From Candidatus Krumholzibacteriota bacterium (GTDB taxonomy: Bacteria; Krumholzibacteriota; Krumholzibacteriia; Krumholzibacteriales; Krumholzibacteriaceae): a stretch of DNA of 18,088 bases. The stretch is from positions 1 through 18,088 of the forward strand of contig JAUWMD010000018.1 in NCBI GenBank assembly GCA_030613345.1, written 5' to 3'. The first letter of the stretch is position 1. Every line of letters begins with the position of its first letter. The notes under the pieces were generated by a model. The model was given only the letters and a program-made list of their open reading frames with translations. It had not been told where the DNA came from and searched no databases. Below are positions 1 through 9,074 of this stretch, one piece after another. The translations under genes and the position numbers were made by a program.

Positions 1-54
1 AAACCTCTGGAGGACAGGAAACTTGAAGAAAAGAGAGAGGAGGGCGGCGGATGA
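1..54 (+). CDS. 3' end of an upstream gene (partial, unknown product)
   Basis: Frame 1 is open from the first base and stops at TGA 52-54. The last 17 residues are KPLEDRKLEEKREEGGG, a highly charged tail. The stop overlaps the ATG of the TolC-like gene as ATGA (51-54), the same kind of junction seen between the adaptor and permease genes downstream, which supports a real gene in the same operon. Efflux operons often begin with a TetR-type regulator, but nothing here identifies the product. The alternative is that this is only a chance open stretch of 54 bases before the operon. Confidence 0.42.
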   Translation, partial: KPLEDRKLEEKREEGGG

Positions 55-1538
55 GTTATAGAAAAACATTGATAACTGCCGCTCTCATGATGCTGATGTT
101 TGCGGTTTCGGGATTCCGGGCCGGTTCCGTGGCTGCGACGGTGACAATCGCCTCGAGGATGGGACCGGAGCTGCCATCCGCTTCGGCGATGGGACCGGAG
201 TTGCCGGTACAGGATGCTGCCGGCGAACGGATGGCCCTCTCGCTGAACGGGGCGATAGAGCTCGGCCTCGCCAGCGACGAGGTGCTGAAGCAGGCCGGCG
301 AGAGCATTCTAGGAGCCGAAGCGATGGTCCGGGAGGCTAAATCCGGCAGGATCCCGACCATCGATCTCGCCGCCCGGTACGGGCGGAACATCCTCAAGCC
401 GGTGATGTTTCTTCCGTCAGATATGGGAGACGCATTCGGAGGCATTACGAAGATAGAGATCGGCGAGGACAACGACGTCTCGGCCGCCGCAAACCTGACC
501 TGGAACGCATGGACCGGCGGAAGGGTCTCTTCGGCGATCGGGGCATCGAGCGCTATCGCCGAGGCGGTACGCAGCGGCGAGATCGCCGTCGCCGACTTCG
601 TCAAGTTCCATATACAGGACGCCTACTACCTCGTTCTCCTCGCCGATGCGACCCTGAAGATAAACGAGGCGGCACTCGGGACGACACTCGAGACGGTCAG
701 GGTCACCAGGGCGGGGTACACGAACGGGACGGTGAGTAAATTCGACCTGCTGCGTGCCGAGGTCGAGCTGCAAAACAGGGAGACGCCCCTGATCGTTGCG
801 CGCCACGACCTCGAGCGGGTGCTCTTCACCCTCAAGAGGCGCTGCGGAATAGATCCGGCGGTCGAACTGTCCCTTTCCGACTCGCTCGGATATGTCGACG
901 AGCCCGAGGAGCTCGATCGCCTCATAGACCGGATGAAGGGGAGCAATCCCGAGATCATATCGGCAGAGCACCGGATCAGGGCCACCGAGATGAACGTCAA
1001 GCTCGAGAAGTCGGCCAGATGGCCAGGTCTCCAGATCGGAGCCAATTACATCCTGCAGGGTCAATGGTCGGACGACGTATCGCCCGATACGGGCAACCTC
1101 GCCCATTCTTCCGCCGTATCTGCGGCGCTCGTCTGGCCGATATTCGACGGGCGCAGGTCGAAGGCGCGGATCGACCGCGCGAGGGCCGACATGAGGACGG
1201 CCGAGGTAGAGCTCGGCCGTGTCTCGAAGGACAAGGAACTAGCGGTCAGGGTGTCGAGGCTGACGCTGGTCAACGCGATCTCCGCCCTTCAGGGGCGCGA
1301 GGAAGCGGTATCCCTCGCCGAGGAGGCGTACAGGCTGGCCGAGGTGAGACTGCTCAACGGCCTGGCCACGCCGCTCGAGAGACTCGACGCCGAGCTGGCC
1401 ATGACCACCGCGAGAGGACAGTACGCTCAGGCGCTTTACGCGGCGAACATCGCCGAGGCGGCGCTCGAACTGACGCTGGGAGGAAGCACCGCCGGCCGGT
1501 ACCGTTCGGTGGCTCGAAAGGAGACAGACGATGAGTAA
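51..1538 (+). CDS. TolC-family outer-membrane efflux channel protein
   Basis: Outer-membrane component of a tripartite RND pump, expected to form a trimeric beta-barrel with a periplasmic helical tunnel. The 495-residue length is normal for the OEP/TolC family. An N-terminal signal peptide (Arg/Lys then a hydrophobic stretch, about residues 4-29) is followed by a short low-complexity linker containing MGPELP twice (residues 37-42 and 47-52). Two OEP repeats follow: the first strand region shows LTWNAWTGGR near 149-158 and the second VWPIFDGRRSKARI near 362-375, each followed by long Ala/Glu/Arg-rich helices. The start is supported by GAGGAGGG seven bases upstream and by the ATGA overlap with the preceding frame. 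The stop overlaps the adaptor start by 8 bases. Substrate cannot be read from the sequence. Confidence 0.92.
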   Translation: MSYRKTLITAALMMLMFAVSGFRAGSVAATVTIASRMGPELPSASAMGPELPVQDAAGERMALSLNGAIELGLASDEVLKQAGESILGAEAMVREAKSGRIPTIDLAARYGRNILKPVMFLPSDMGDAFGGITKIEIGEDNDVSAAANLTWNAWTGGRVSSAIGASSAIAEAVRSGEIAVADFVKFHIQDAYYLVLLADATLKINEAALGTTLETVRVTRAGYTNGTVSKFDLLRAEVELQNRETPLIVARHDLERVLFTLKRRCGIDPAVELSLSDSLGYVDEPEELDRLIDRMKGSNPEIISAEHRIRATEMNVKLEKSARWPGLQIGANYILQGQWSDDVSPDTGNLAHSSAVSAALVWPIFDGRRSKARIDRARADMRTAEVELGRVSKDKELAVRVSRLTLVNAISALQGREEAVSLAEEAYRLAEVRLLNGLATPLERLDAELAMTTARGQYAQALYAANIAEAALELTLGGSTAGRYRSVARKETDDE

Positions 1539-2643
1539 CGGAAAGAGAAAGAAAGGCCGGGGACGGCTGACGGTGATCCTGATACTCGTCGCCGTCGTTG
1601 CGGCCTTCGCGATCAGGTTCTCGGTGCTGAGCAGGAAAGATTCGGTGGCGAGCATACGCTCGATCCAGGAGATCGAGGGGATCCCCGTCGAGACCGTTCC
1701 CGCAGTGACGGGCGATCTCGATGTCTGGAACACGATGGCCGGAACTGTGGAGGGCATAGTCCAGTACCCGATCGTCTCGACCAACTCGATCCAGGTGATG
1801 GATGTCCTCAGGCGCGAGGGCGATCACGTCAACAGGGGCGACGTCATCGTAAGGCTCGAGAAGACGTCTCCCAACCCGATGCTCCATTCGTACGCCCGCT
1901 CGAAGGCGCTCTATGACGATGCGCTGAGCGACGTGCGGAGGATGCGCGTGCTCTACGAGGAGGGCGCGATCTCCGCGCAGCATCTCGAGAAGGCCGAGAT
2001 GGCGCTGAAGATCGCCGAGGTAGATCTGATCAACGCCCGCGCCGGGACCGACCTTGTCGCCGACCGCGAGGGAATCGTCACGAGAATCTCCGTCAATCCG
2101 GGCGACATGGCCGATAACGGTTCGCCCGTCGCCTGGGTGGCGAGGACCGCCACCGTGATAATCAAGTTCACCGCCGGCAGCAGGCAGGCGATGGTCCTGG
2201 AGAAGGGGCAGCGAGCGATCTGGTTCTCCAGCGAGACGGGTGAGAGCGGCGAGGGCGTGATCTCGAGGCTCGACCTCTCGGCCGACCCTGAAACGCGCCT
2301 TCTCGCCGGGGACGCCCTTTTCACGAATCCCGGCGACAGGCTCATACCGGGGCTGCTCGTCTCGTTCAGGGTGCTGACCGGCGAGCGCCGCGGCGTCGTG
2401 AAGGTCCCCGCCGGCTGTCTTGTACGGCTCAATGGGGATTACAGTGTCTACGTTGTAGAGAAGGGTGACGGCGGCAAGTCCGTCTCCCGGCTCCGCGCCG
2501 TTGAGACCGGACTGATGACTAGCGACGAGGTCGAGATAATGAGCGGCATCGAGGCCGGCGAAAGTGTCGTGATCTTCGGCCAGACGAGGATCGAGGACGG
2601 CAGTCTCGTCAAGGTGATCAGCGACGGGGAGGGGGAGAGATGA
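1531..2643 (+). CDS. RND efflux periplasmic adaptor (membrane-fusion protein, HlyD/AcrA family)
   Basis: Bridges the inner-membrane permease and the outer-membrane channel. The 370 residues show a basic N-terminus and one hydrophobic segment (about 13-31) with no lipobox Cys, so it is probably anchored by an uncleaved helix rather than a lipid. The first half of the lipoyl/barrel-sandwich domain is at about 88-110 (REGDHVNRGDVIVRLE), a helical hairpin at 115-170, and the second half at 177-203 (REGIVTRISVNPGD). A beta-barrel and membrane-proximal domain follow; VPAGCLV near 292-298 and a Gly-Glu-Ser-Val-Val segment near 343-347 are typical of the family. It overlaps the TolC-like gene by 8 bases (ATGAGTAA) and the permease by 4 (ATGA), with AAAGGAGA ahead of the ATG. 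The helical hairpin is short compared with AcrA. Confidence 0.92.
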   Translation: MSNGKRKKGRGRLTVILILVAVVAAFAIRFSVLSRKDSVASIRSIQEIEGIPVETVPAVTGDLDVWNTMAGTVEGIVQYPIVSTNSIQVMDVLRREGDHVNRGDVIVRLEKTSPNPMLHSYARSKALYDDALSDVRRMRVLYEEGAISAQHLEKAEMALKIAEVDLINARAGTDLVADREGIVTRISVNPGDMADNGSPVAWVARTATVIIKFTAGSRQAMVLEKGQRAIWFSSETGESGEGVISRLDLSADPETRLLAGDALFTNPGDRLIPGLLVSFRVLTGERRGVVKVPAGCLVRLNGDYSVYVVEKGDGGKSVSRLRAVETGLMTSDEVEIMSGIEAGESVVIFGQTRIEDGSLVKVISDGEGER

Positions 2644-5600
2644 ACATCTTCCGTTTCTTCGTCAGGCGTCCCGTTCTGACGACGATGATCCTCGTTCTCC
2701 TCGTAGTGATGGGCGCCTACTCGTACCAGCGGCTCGTCATCGAGATGATGCCGAACATCGAGTTTCCCATAATCCTCGTGACCACGGTATATCCGGGCGC
2801 GTCGCCGGCCGAGATAGAGAGCCAGGTGACCAAAAAGATCGAAGACGAGGTCGCGACGATCGCCAATGTCAAGAACCTCACGTCGTACTCGCAGGAGAAC
2901 GTCTCGCTCGTCATCGTCGAGTTCGAGCTCGAGACGAGCGTCGATCTCGACGCGATCGACGTGAAGGACAAGATAGACGCGATCCTCTTCGAGCTCCCCG
3001 ACGGGGCGGAGAAGCCGGTCATCCAGAAGTTCGACATAGGCGCTTTCCCCGTGATGGAGTTCGCCGTTTCCGCACCGAGGCCGCTGCAGGAGGTCTACGA
3101 GATCGCCGACAAGGTGGTAAAGGAGCGGCTCAGCAGGATCGACGGCGTCGGCGAGGTCGAGATCACCGGAAAGCGCGAGAGGGAGGTCCGCATCGAGGTA
3201 GACCCCGAGCGGCTGCGTGCCTACGGGCTGACGCTGCTCGACGTGGTAGCATTTGTGAGGATGGAGAACCTCAACATCCCCGCCGGCCACATCACGAGGG
3301 GCGCGACGGAGACGACGCTGCGCCTGATAGGTGAGTTCAACGATCCCCGGGAGATAGCCGCGATCAGGCTGCCGCTGCGGTCGGGGGGCAACATCCCCCT
3401 GTCCGAGGTCGCCGTGGTGCGCGATGCGGTCGAGGAGCTGCGCGAGTCGTCGACATACAACGGCCGGTCGGTCATCGGCCTGTCGGTCATAAAACGGTCC
3501 GACGGCAACACCGTCGAGGTGGCGAACGGGGTGCACGAGGCCCTCGAAGATCTCGAATCGATTCTCGACAGCGATATTGAGGTGACGATAACGAGCGACT
3601 CGTCGACCTTCGTCTTCGATTCGGTCAACGACGTAATGTCGAATATCATGATCGGTATCGTCCTGACATCCATACTTCTTTTTCTGTTCCTCCACGACTG
3701 GAGGCAGACGGTGGTGGCGGTCATATCGATGCCCGTCTCGGTCATAGCGACATTCCTGCTGATAGAGAGAGCGGGGTTCTCGGTCAATATCATGACCCTG
3801 ATGGCGCTCGGGATCTCAATCGGGACACTTGTGACCAACTCGATCGTCGTGATCGAGAACATCACGCGGCACGTCAAGGCGGGGATGAATCCGTACGACG
3901 CGGCCGAGCACGGGACATCCGAGGTCGCCGTGGCGGTGCTTGCCTCTACGCTGACGAACATCGTCGTCTTCACTCCGATCGCCTTCATGAGCGGGATCAT
4001 CGGGAGGTTCTTCCTTCAGTTCGGCGTGACCGTCGTATTCGCGACGGTCTTCTCAATGATAATCAGCTTCACCATGGTGCCGATGCTCTCGGCGAGGCTG
4101 CTCAGGGCGAAGGCCGGCGAGCATCATGAGGAGGGCCATCTCTGGACGAGGTTCACCGAGGGATGGGACAGGTGGTATGAGGACCTCACCTCGGGGTACA
4201 GGTCGGTGCTGGCCGTCTTCCTCGAGAGGCGCTGGATACCGATCGTGATGAGCGCCGCCATGTTCATTTTCGCGATCTACCTCTTCTCCTTCGTAGGCGG
4301 TGAGTTCATGCCGATGATCGACCAGGATGTCGTGGTCATCAAGCTCGAGCTTCCAGCCGGCACGAGCCTCGAGCGCACCCAGGAGGTCGCCTCGAGGATA
4401 GAGGGGAGGATGCGCGGGCACGAAGAGGTGATCGGCGTCATAACGAAGATCGGCGGTGGCCAGAGGGGGGTCGAGGACGCCGACATCATCCTCCGGCTTA
4501 CAAAGGGAGACGAGCGCGACATGAAGCTCACCGACTTCATGAACCTGATAAGGCGCGAACTCGCCGATCTCCCCGACGCGGAGCTCGCCGTGCTGACCGA
4601 GGCCGAGGGCGGGAACGATTCGGATCTCCTCATCGAGGTCCTTTCCGGCGACCAGGAGAAGCTCTCCTTCGTTGCCGGGCAGGTCTACGATATCGTCCGC
4701 GAGACCGAGGGCCTCGTCGAGGTGCAGACGAGCGAGAAGGCCGGGAAACCGGAGATCGTCGCGCGCCCGCGCCGCCGCCAGCTGGCCTGGCGCGGCCTCA
4801 ATCCGATGACGGTCGGGATGATTCTGAGGACCGCGTACGAGGGCGAGGAGGCCGGCGTGTACAGGGAGTTCGGCGAGGAATACGATATAAAGGTCAAGTA
4901 CGAGGCGCGCAGCCGGCATGATCCGGCATACCTGCGCGATCTTCCGATAGGGATGCCGGCCGGCGGAACGGTCCCGCTTTCCGATGTGATGATCTTCGAG
5001 AACCGCACTGGCGAGTCGGAGATCAGGCACAGGGACAAACAGAGGATGGTCGAGATCACGGCGAACATCGCGACGGGCAGCCTCAGCGAGGCCCGCACGA
5101 TGATCGACGCAGAGATCGCGAAGCTCGAGATCCCGTCAGGGGTGCGGGTGAAATACGGCGGCATGGCCGAGATCCAGGACGAATCGTTCGCTTCGATCCA
5201 GACGGCGATGATACTGGCGATAGTCCTCATCTACGTCGTCATGGCGGCGATCCTCGAGAGCTTCGTTCATCCCGTGACGGTGATGATCACGCTGCCCCTC
5301 GGATTGATCGGCGCATCGTTCGGCCTCTTCTTCACCGGGCAGAGCATCAACATCTTCTCGCTGATGGCGATGATCATGCTAGTGGGCATCGTGGTAAACA
5401 ACGCGATCCTTCTGCTCGACTACACGAGACAGCTGAGGGAGAAGGGGATGTCGGTCAGGGAGGCCTTGCTCGAGGCCTGCCCGACGAGGCTCCGTCCGAT
5501 CATCATGGCGAACCTCGCCGTTGCGGTGGGGATGATACCTCAGGCGATGTCGGGCGCCGGTGCCGAGTACAGGACACCGATGGCGGTCGTGCAGATCGGC

Positions 5601-5732
5601 GGAGTGCTGATGTCGGCACTCTTTACACTGTTCGTCATTCCCGTGGCATACTCGATCATGGACAGGCTGACACTTGCCGGCAGAGGGGCGAGGGTGGCAC
5701 GGAGGACCGAAACCCGCGCTGGCGTGAAATAA
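2640..5732 (+). CDS. RND-family inner-membrane efflux permease (AcrB/HAE-like) lacking canonical proton-relay residues
   Basis: The 1030 residues have the usual RND plan: TM1 near residues 10-30, a first porter domain, TM2-6 from about 333 to 488, TM7 near 533-552, a second porter domain, then TM8-12 from about 855 to 1008. Family marks include the FFVRRPVLTTMI N-terminus, YPGASPAEIE (51-60), the TM4 segment ending IVVIENITRH (402-411), and NAILLLDYTR in TM10 (921-930). In AcrB, TM4 carries Asp407-Asp408 and TM10 Lys940; the aligned residues here are Thr399-Asn400 and Asn920. The reading frame is intact. Expected role is energy-driven export of lipophilic compounds or envelope components with the two upstream gene products. 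The coupling ion or mechanism is uncertain because of the replaced residues. The start overlaps the adaptor stop as ATGA and follows a purine-rich GGGGAGGGGGAGAG. Confidence 0.95.
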   Translation: MNIFRFFVRRPVLTTMILVLLVVMGAYSYQRLVIEMMPNIEFPIILVTTVYPGASPAEIESQVTKKIEDEVATIANVKNLTSYSQENVSLVIVEFELETSVDLDAIDVKDKIDAILFELPDGAEKPVIQKFDIGAFPVMEFAVSAPRPLQEVYEIADKVVKERLSRIDGVGEVEITGKREREVRIEVDPERLRAYGLTLLDVVAFVRMENLNIPAGHITRGATETTLRLIGEFNDPREIAAIRLPLRSGGNIPLSEVAVVRDAVEELRESSTYNGRSVIGLSVIKRSDGNTVEVANGVHEALEDLESILDSDIEVTITSDSSTFVFDSVNDVMSNIMIGIVLTSILLFLFLHDWRQTVVAVISMPVSVIATFLLIERAGFSVNIMTLMALGISIGTLVTNSIVVIENITRHVKAGMNPYDAAEHGTSEVAVAVLASTLTNIVVFTPIAFMSGIIGRFFLQFGVTVVFATVFSMIISFTMVPMLSARLLRAKAGEHHEEGHLWTRFTEGWDRWYEDLTSGYRSVLAVFLERRWIPIVMSAAMFIFAIYLFSFVGGEFMPMIDQDVVVIKLELPAGTSLERTQEVASRIEGRMRGHEEVIGVITKIGGGQRGVEDADIILRLTKGDERDMKLTDFMNLIRRELADLPDAELAVLTEAEGGNDSDLLIEVLSGDQEKLSFVAGQVYDIVRETEGLVEVQTSEKAGKPEIVARPRRRQLAWRGLNPMTVGMILRTAYEGEEAGVYREFGEEYDIKVKYEARSRHDPAYLRDLPIGMPAGGTVPLSDVMIFENRTGESEIRHRDKQRMVEITANIATGSLSEARTMIDAEIAKLEIPSGVRVKYGGMAEIQDESFASIQTAMILAIVLIYVVMAAILESFVHPVTVMITLPLGLIGASFGLFFTGQSINIFSLMAMIMLVGIVVNNAILLLDYTRQLREKGMSVREALLEACPTRLRPIIMANLAVAVGMIPQAMSGAGAEYRTPMAVVQIGGVLMSALFTLFVIPVAYSIMDRLTLAGRGARVARRTETRAGVK

Positions 5733-5774
5733 CGAGTGATGATCGGATGACGGCGATGAGTCCGCCCCGCTTCT

Positions 5775-8063
5775 CTATCTAGCAGGTGAGCTGTCGGGCC
5801 GTTTCCGCCGGCTCAGGAGGATCGCGGTATATATGATGAGGACAGGTTCCCATGGAGCTCTCATATAAGGCTTGTTATCGAGTATTGTGAAGAAGACCAG
5901 AAGGGCGAGATAGCAGAATATCGGCAGTGTTACTTCAAGTTGTCTCTTCGTCCCGAATTTGAACAATCCCGCAAGTCCTAATGCTACAAAGATGATATAA
6001 GAATATGTCTTAACATAATTGATGTTCCGTATTTGAGTGTTCTTTCCCGATTCGTAATTATCTCTCCAGTCCCTTCCGAGTATGGCCGACGTGTTTCTGT
6101 AGAGCGCGTCCATCAGTCGTTGGATCCGGGGCGCTTCGGATTCTCGAAGACGCGGCGCGTACAGATTCTGGAATTTTCGAAGATCTATCTCGTAGGCGGA
6201 TGAACTGTATACCGGGACGATTTTCCCCTCGATCGCCGAGTTTCTTATAACAAGGGGAGTCAGCAGTACTACCAGCGTAATCAGGAATGCCGGACGACTT
6301 CTTTTCAGAACCGCCAGCGTCCCGGGCACGAGAAAAATAAAAAGCGGCTGCAGCAAAGTGGCTGATCCCGTGAGGATTCCCGCACAGACCCCCCTGGATC
6401 TGTACGGCAAGCCTGTCACCAGTACGAACAACAGAAGCACGACAAGGAATATTCCCAGCGAAATCGGGTTTATAGAGAGGGCGTAGATGAGAAACCTCGG
6501 GTAAACAGCCGTCAGTGCGGCGGCCAGGATGCCCGCTCTTCTCGTCCATAACCTTGAAGCGATGAGATAGATGATGAATGCCGCCGCAGAATTCAGCAGC
6601 CCCTGGATCAGGAAAACCGCCTTGAAATTGCTTTCGCCGAAGATCGAATAGACCAGGCGGAGAAAAAGCGGGTAGAGAGGAGCTTCCGATGCATCGATGC
6701 CGCCCGAAGCGGCCAGGGCATTGAGATGGAGGCTTTCCTGATTGAGTAAAGAGACCTCGAACGCCATAGACAGATAGATGCGCAGCGCGAGGGCGACAAG
6801 AAGAATTACGGACAGCAGATCCCAGTCAGGTTTCAATACGGCGGCGGACCTGCCGATTGACTTTGCGGTATCGTGGAGCTTGCCGAAAACTGCCGCTGAA
6901 GCGGATTTCAGCCTGACAAGCAATCCTCCCGGATCCAGGCCGTATTCAGGCCTGTGAAAGTGAATGGAAGCCAGTGTCACTCCGGCGAACACGATCAGCA
7001 GCGGCTCTATGGGCAATCGATAGCGGATCTTGAAAATAGTGATGAGTATATGGAATATGACGAAACTGAAGATCATCAGGGCGACCATCCTGCTCTTCCT
7101 TGTGGATTTTCGCAGGAGCCCGATGATTCCGAGATAAAACACCGGGAGGTAAGCATATATCATTATCTGTGTCCTGAGCCAGCTCTCCCCCACAATATCC
7201 CGCAGCACAAAGTCGTCCCACCCCCGTGAGATGAGCACGGTCACCTTTTCGAAGATAATGTCGAAGGTCATCCACTTGTTGGACAGGACGAATTCGTACG
7301 TCTCCTCGAGGTAATCCCCGCCCGTTACTTCTTCGCCGACACCCAGCTCGGTCTCTTCCATGGTGATATGCTTCTTTGACGCTGCAAGCCGGTTATAGGC
7401 CTTGTACAGCATGGCCGGCCCCCGTCCCTCGCCTTTATCAGTCACGATGCCGTACATCATGAATGAGCCGAAGGTGATGACCAGCAACGCGAGAAGGGGC
7501 AGTCTCTTCCTCACACCGATCAGCATTCCGGGGACAAAGAACAGAAAGGCCGGTTTGACGAGATAGCCGAGAAAAACCACCAGGCCGATGAGGATCGATT
7601 TGCGATTTTCGCCCAGAGCAGACGTGATGAGCAGCAACAGCAGCGCCACGATGAATACGCTGAGCGATTCGGTCATTGTCGTCATGTTGTACGCGATGAA
7701 ATTCGGATAGACCGCGGTTATTCCCGCTGCGAACAGCCCTGCTTTGGTGCCGAACAGCCTGCCCGTCGCGCGATAGATGAAGAAGACGGCGGCAGTGCTG
7801 AGAATGGCCTGGACGACGAAAACGGCCATGTAGTTCAGAGGTCCGAAGACGATGTATATCGCTCGGAGAAACAGGGGGTAACCCGGCGGCGGGAATTGCG
7901 GGATGCCCTTCGAGAGGGCAGCCTCGTTGTAGAGCGCCATGTCGCTGTAATCGGGTATTGCCTCGCATGTGAGCGCGGGGATCATCCTCAGCAGGCAGGC
8001 CGCGATCAATATGGTGCCCAGCATGATCGCGGTCGACGGGATTTTTTGAAGTAGTTCCTTCAC
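5775..8063 (-). CDS. Two-copy GT-C (ArnT/PMT/GT39-like) membrane glycosyltransferase
   Basis: A 762-residue polytopic protein built from two homologous halves, about 11-368 and 413-752. Each half has an N-terminal helix, an external loop, then a matched block: PGYPLFLRAIYIVFG (60-74) against PLYPLFLRLVYSIFG (462-476), and AGITAVYPNF (113-122) against AALTAVYPRF (515-524). Both halves end in similar P-x-E-P helices (351-354 and 737-740). GT-C enzymes transfer a sugar from a polyprenyl-phosphate donor on the outer face of the inner membrane. Copy 1 keeps an acidic first loop (Asp38, Asp41 in PDYSDM), where family catalytic acids lie. Copy 2 has LLNQES there, retaining only Glu443. GTG start at 8061-8063 with only a weak AGG upstream. 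It lies 27 bases after the GT2 gene and is the last gene of the minus-strand run. Acceptor and sugar are unknown. Confidence 0.8.
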   Translation of the reverse strand: MKELLQKIPSTAIMLGTILIAACLLRMIPALTCEAIPDYSDMALYNEAALSKGIPQFPPPGYPLFLRAIYIVFGPLNYMAVFVVQAILSTAAVFFIYRATGRLFGTKAGLFAAGITAVYPNFIAYNMTTMTESLSVFIVALLLLLITSALGENRKSILIGLVVFLGYLVKPAFLFFVPGMLIGVRKRLPLLALLVITFGSFMMYGIVTDKGEGRGPAMLYKAYNRLAASKKHITMEETELGVGEEVTGGDYLEETYEFVLSNKWMTFDIIFEKVTVLISRGWDDFVLRDIVGESWLRTQIMIYAYLPVFYLGIIGLLRKSTRKSRMVALMIFSFVIFHILITIFKIRYRLPIEPLLIVFAGVTLASIHFHRPEYGLDPGGLLVRLKSASAAVFGKLHDTAKSIGRSAAVLKPDWDLLSVILLVALALRIYLSMAFEVSLLNQESLHLNALAASGGIDASEAPLYPLFLRLVYSIFGESNFKAVFLIQGLLNSAAAFIIYLIASRLWTRRAGILAAALTAVYPRFLIYALSINPISLGIFLVVLLLFVLVTGLPYRSRGVCAGILTGSATLLQPLFIFLVPGTLAVLKRSRPAFLITLVVLLTPLVIRNSAIEGKIVPVYSSSAYEIDLRKFQNLYAPRLRESEAPRIQRLMDALYRNTSAILGRDWRDNYESGKNTQIRNINYVKTYSYIIFVALGLAGLFKFGTKRQLEVTLPIFCYLALLVFFTILDNKPYMRAPWEPVLIIYTAILLSRRKRPDSSPAR

Positions 8064-8090
8064 GGTCTGAAACCTGCCCGGGAAAGATCT

Positions 8091-8957
8091 CTAATCGTAC
8101 TTCTCGCGTCTCATCGCCGAGACCTGATCGCACAGAAGCCCGAACATAAAGACGATGAGTGACGATACCGCGAGAAACGGCGTGGTGTCTCCGACCCCAC
8201 CACCGCCAAGCGTGATGTCTATCACCAGGCTGACGATGCTGGTCGTGAAGAGAACAAAAGAGACCGGGAGAAATACCTTCAGTGGCGAAAAAAGCACTGT
8301 GAGCCTCAGCATGAGCATGAGCGTCTTGGGTCCGTGGCGCCATTTCCGTACGGTGCTCTTCCCCTGTCGCTTTCTGGTAGTGATCGGTATGAATTTGAAT
8401 CGCCGGCGTGATTTCAGGATGGCGAATGTGCTCGTGGTCGAAAAGGAGAATCCCGAGGGCATCAGGTGCAGGTAACGCATGAGGGTCTCGCGTCGGAATA
8501 TCCTGAGGCCGGAATTGAGGTCAGGTATCCTGGTGCCGGCAAGAAAATCCGAGAACCACTTGAGGGCAAGCTTGCCTGGTTTTCGCAGGAAGGGTGTGTG
8601 CGATCGGGCAGTACGGGCTCCCACGACCATGTCATAGCCATCACATTCATCAATGAGCCTGCCGGCGTCATCCGCCGAGTGCTGCCCGTCACCATCGAAG
8701 AACAGTACGTATTCCCTTGTAGTATTTCTCACGCCTGTGGTGAGGGCCGAGCCGTACCCCAGGCGCATCTGATGATTTATGACGAGAGCGCCGGCGTTTC
8801 TCGCTATTTCCTCCGTATCGTCGGTCGCGCCATCGTTCACGACGATTATTTCGACATCCACGAACCTTTCCTTCAGGCTCCGGACCACCTCTTCTATTGC
8901 TGCCTCTTCATCGAATGCGGGGATGACTATAGCTACAGAACTTTCAGGCACTGGCAT
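8091..8957 (-). CDS. Family 2 glycosyltransferase, DPM1/polyprenyl-phosphate sugar transferase type, with two C-terminal TM helices
   Basis: The 288-residue protein begins with the GT-A nucleotide-binding core: VAIVIPAFDEEAAI (8-21), VVNDGATDDT (39-48), and the metal-binding DXD as DGDGQH (88-93). GLRIFRRETL at 150-159 is also typical of the DPM1/DPG group. Two hydrophobic helices at about 226-248 and 261-277 anchor it in the inner membrane, as in GtrB-like enzymes. The expected reaction is transfer of a sugar from a nucleotide sugar to polyprenyl phosphate on the cytoplasmic face. That product is the donor for GT-C enzymes such as the one encoded just downstream, so the two probably work in series. 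ATG start with GAAGGGA about seven bases upstream. A 117-base gap separates it from the preceding flippase-like gene. Confidence 0.88.
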   Translation of the reverse strand: MPVPESSVAIVIPAFDEEAAIEEVVRSLKERFVDVEIIVVNDGATDDTEEIARNAGALVINHQMRLGYGSALTTGVRNTTREYVLFFDGDGQHSADDAGRLIDECDGYDMVVGARTARSHTPFLRKPGKLALKWFSDFLAGTRIPDLNSGLRIFRRETLMRYLHLMPSGFSFSTTSTFAILKSRRRFKFIPITTRKRQGKSTVRKWRHGPKTLMLMLRLTVLFSPLKVFLPVSFVLFTTSIVSLVIDITLGGGGVGDTTPFLAVSSLIVFMFGLLCDQVSAMRREKYD

Positions 8958-9074
8958 CCAGATTCCCTTCGTATTTGCCGGAAGCTCCTATCCTGTTGTT
9001 CAATATTAACATATTCAGATGCGCAGATGACAGCGTCCCGTGAAACATCGTGGCATGATATGACATAGTGCAGG

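Noticed and set aside
1019..1534. Plus-strand frame of 171 codons inside the TolC-like gene
   Set aside because: Arg/Gly/Ala-rich out-of-frame reading of the TolC coding sequence.
2448..3695. Long minus-strand open frame (415 codons) opposite the permease gene
   Set aside because: Its Arg/His/Asp/Leu-rich translation with no domain is typical of the antisense shadow of a GC-rich gene. The plus-strand permease is unmistakable.
4053..5030. Minus-strand open frame of 325 codons opposite the permease gene
   Set aside because: Same antisense shadow effect; no family motif and no ribosome-binding context.
5733..5774. Terminator between the convergent permease and GT-C genes
   Set aside because: Only a 4-bp GGCG/CGCC stem without a T-run was visible.
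7438..8343. Minus-strand frame of 301 codons spanning the GT2/GT-C junction
   Set aside because: Its His/Arg-rich translation is out of frame with both real genes, which have clear motifs.
8958..9074. Internal minus-strand promoter before the GT2 gene
   Set aside because: TATGTT and TAATAT hexamers occur but no convincing -35 is at proper spacing. The gap could still hold a weak promoter.
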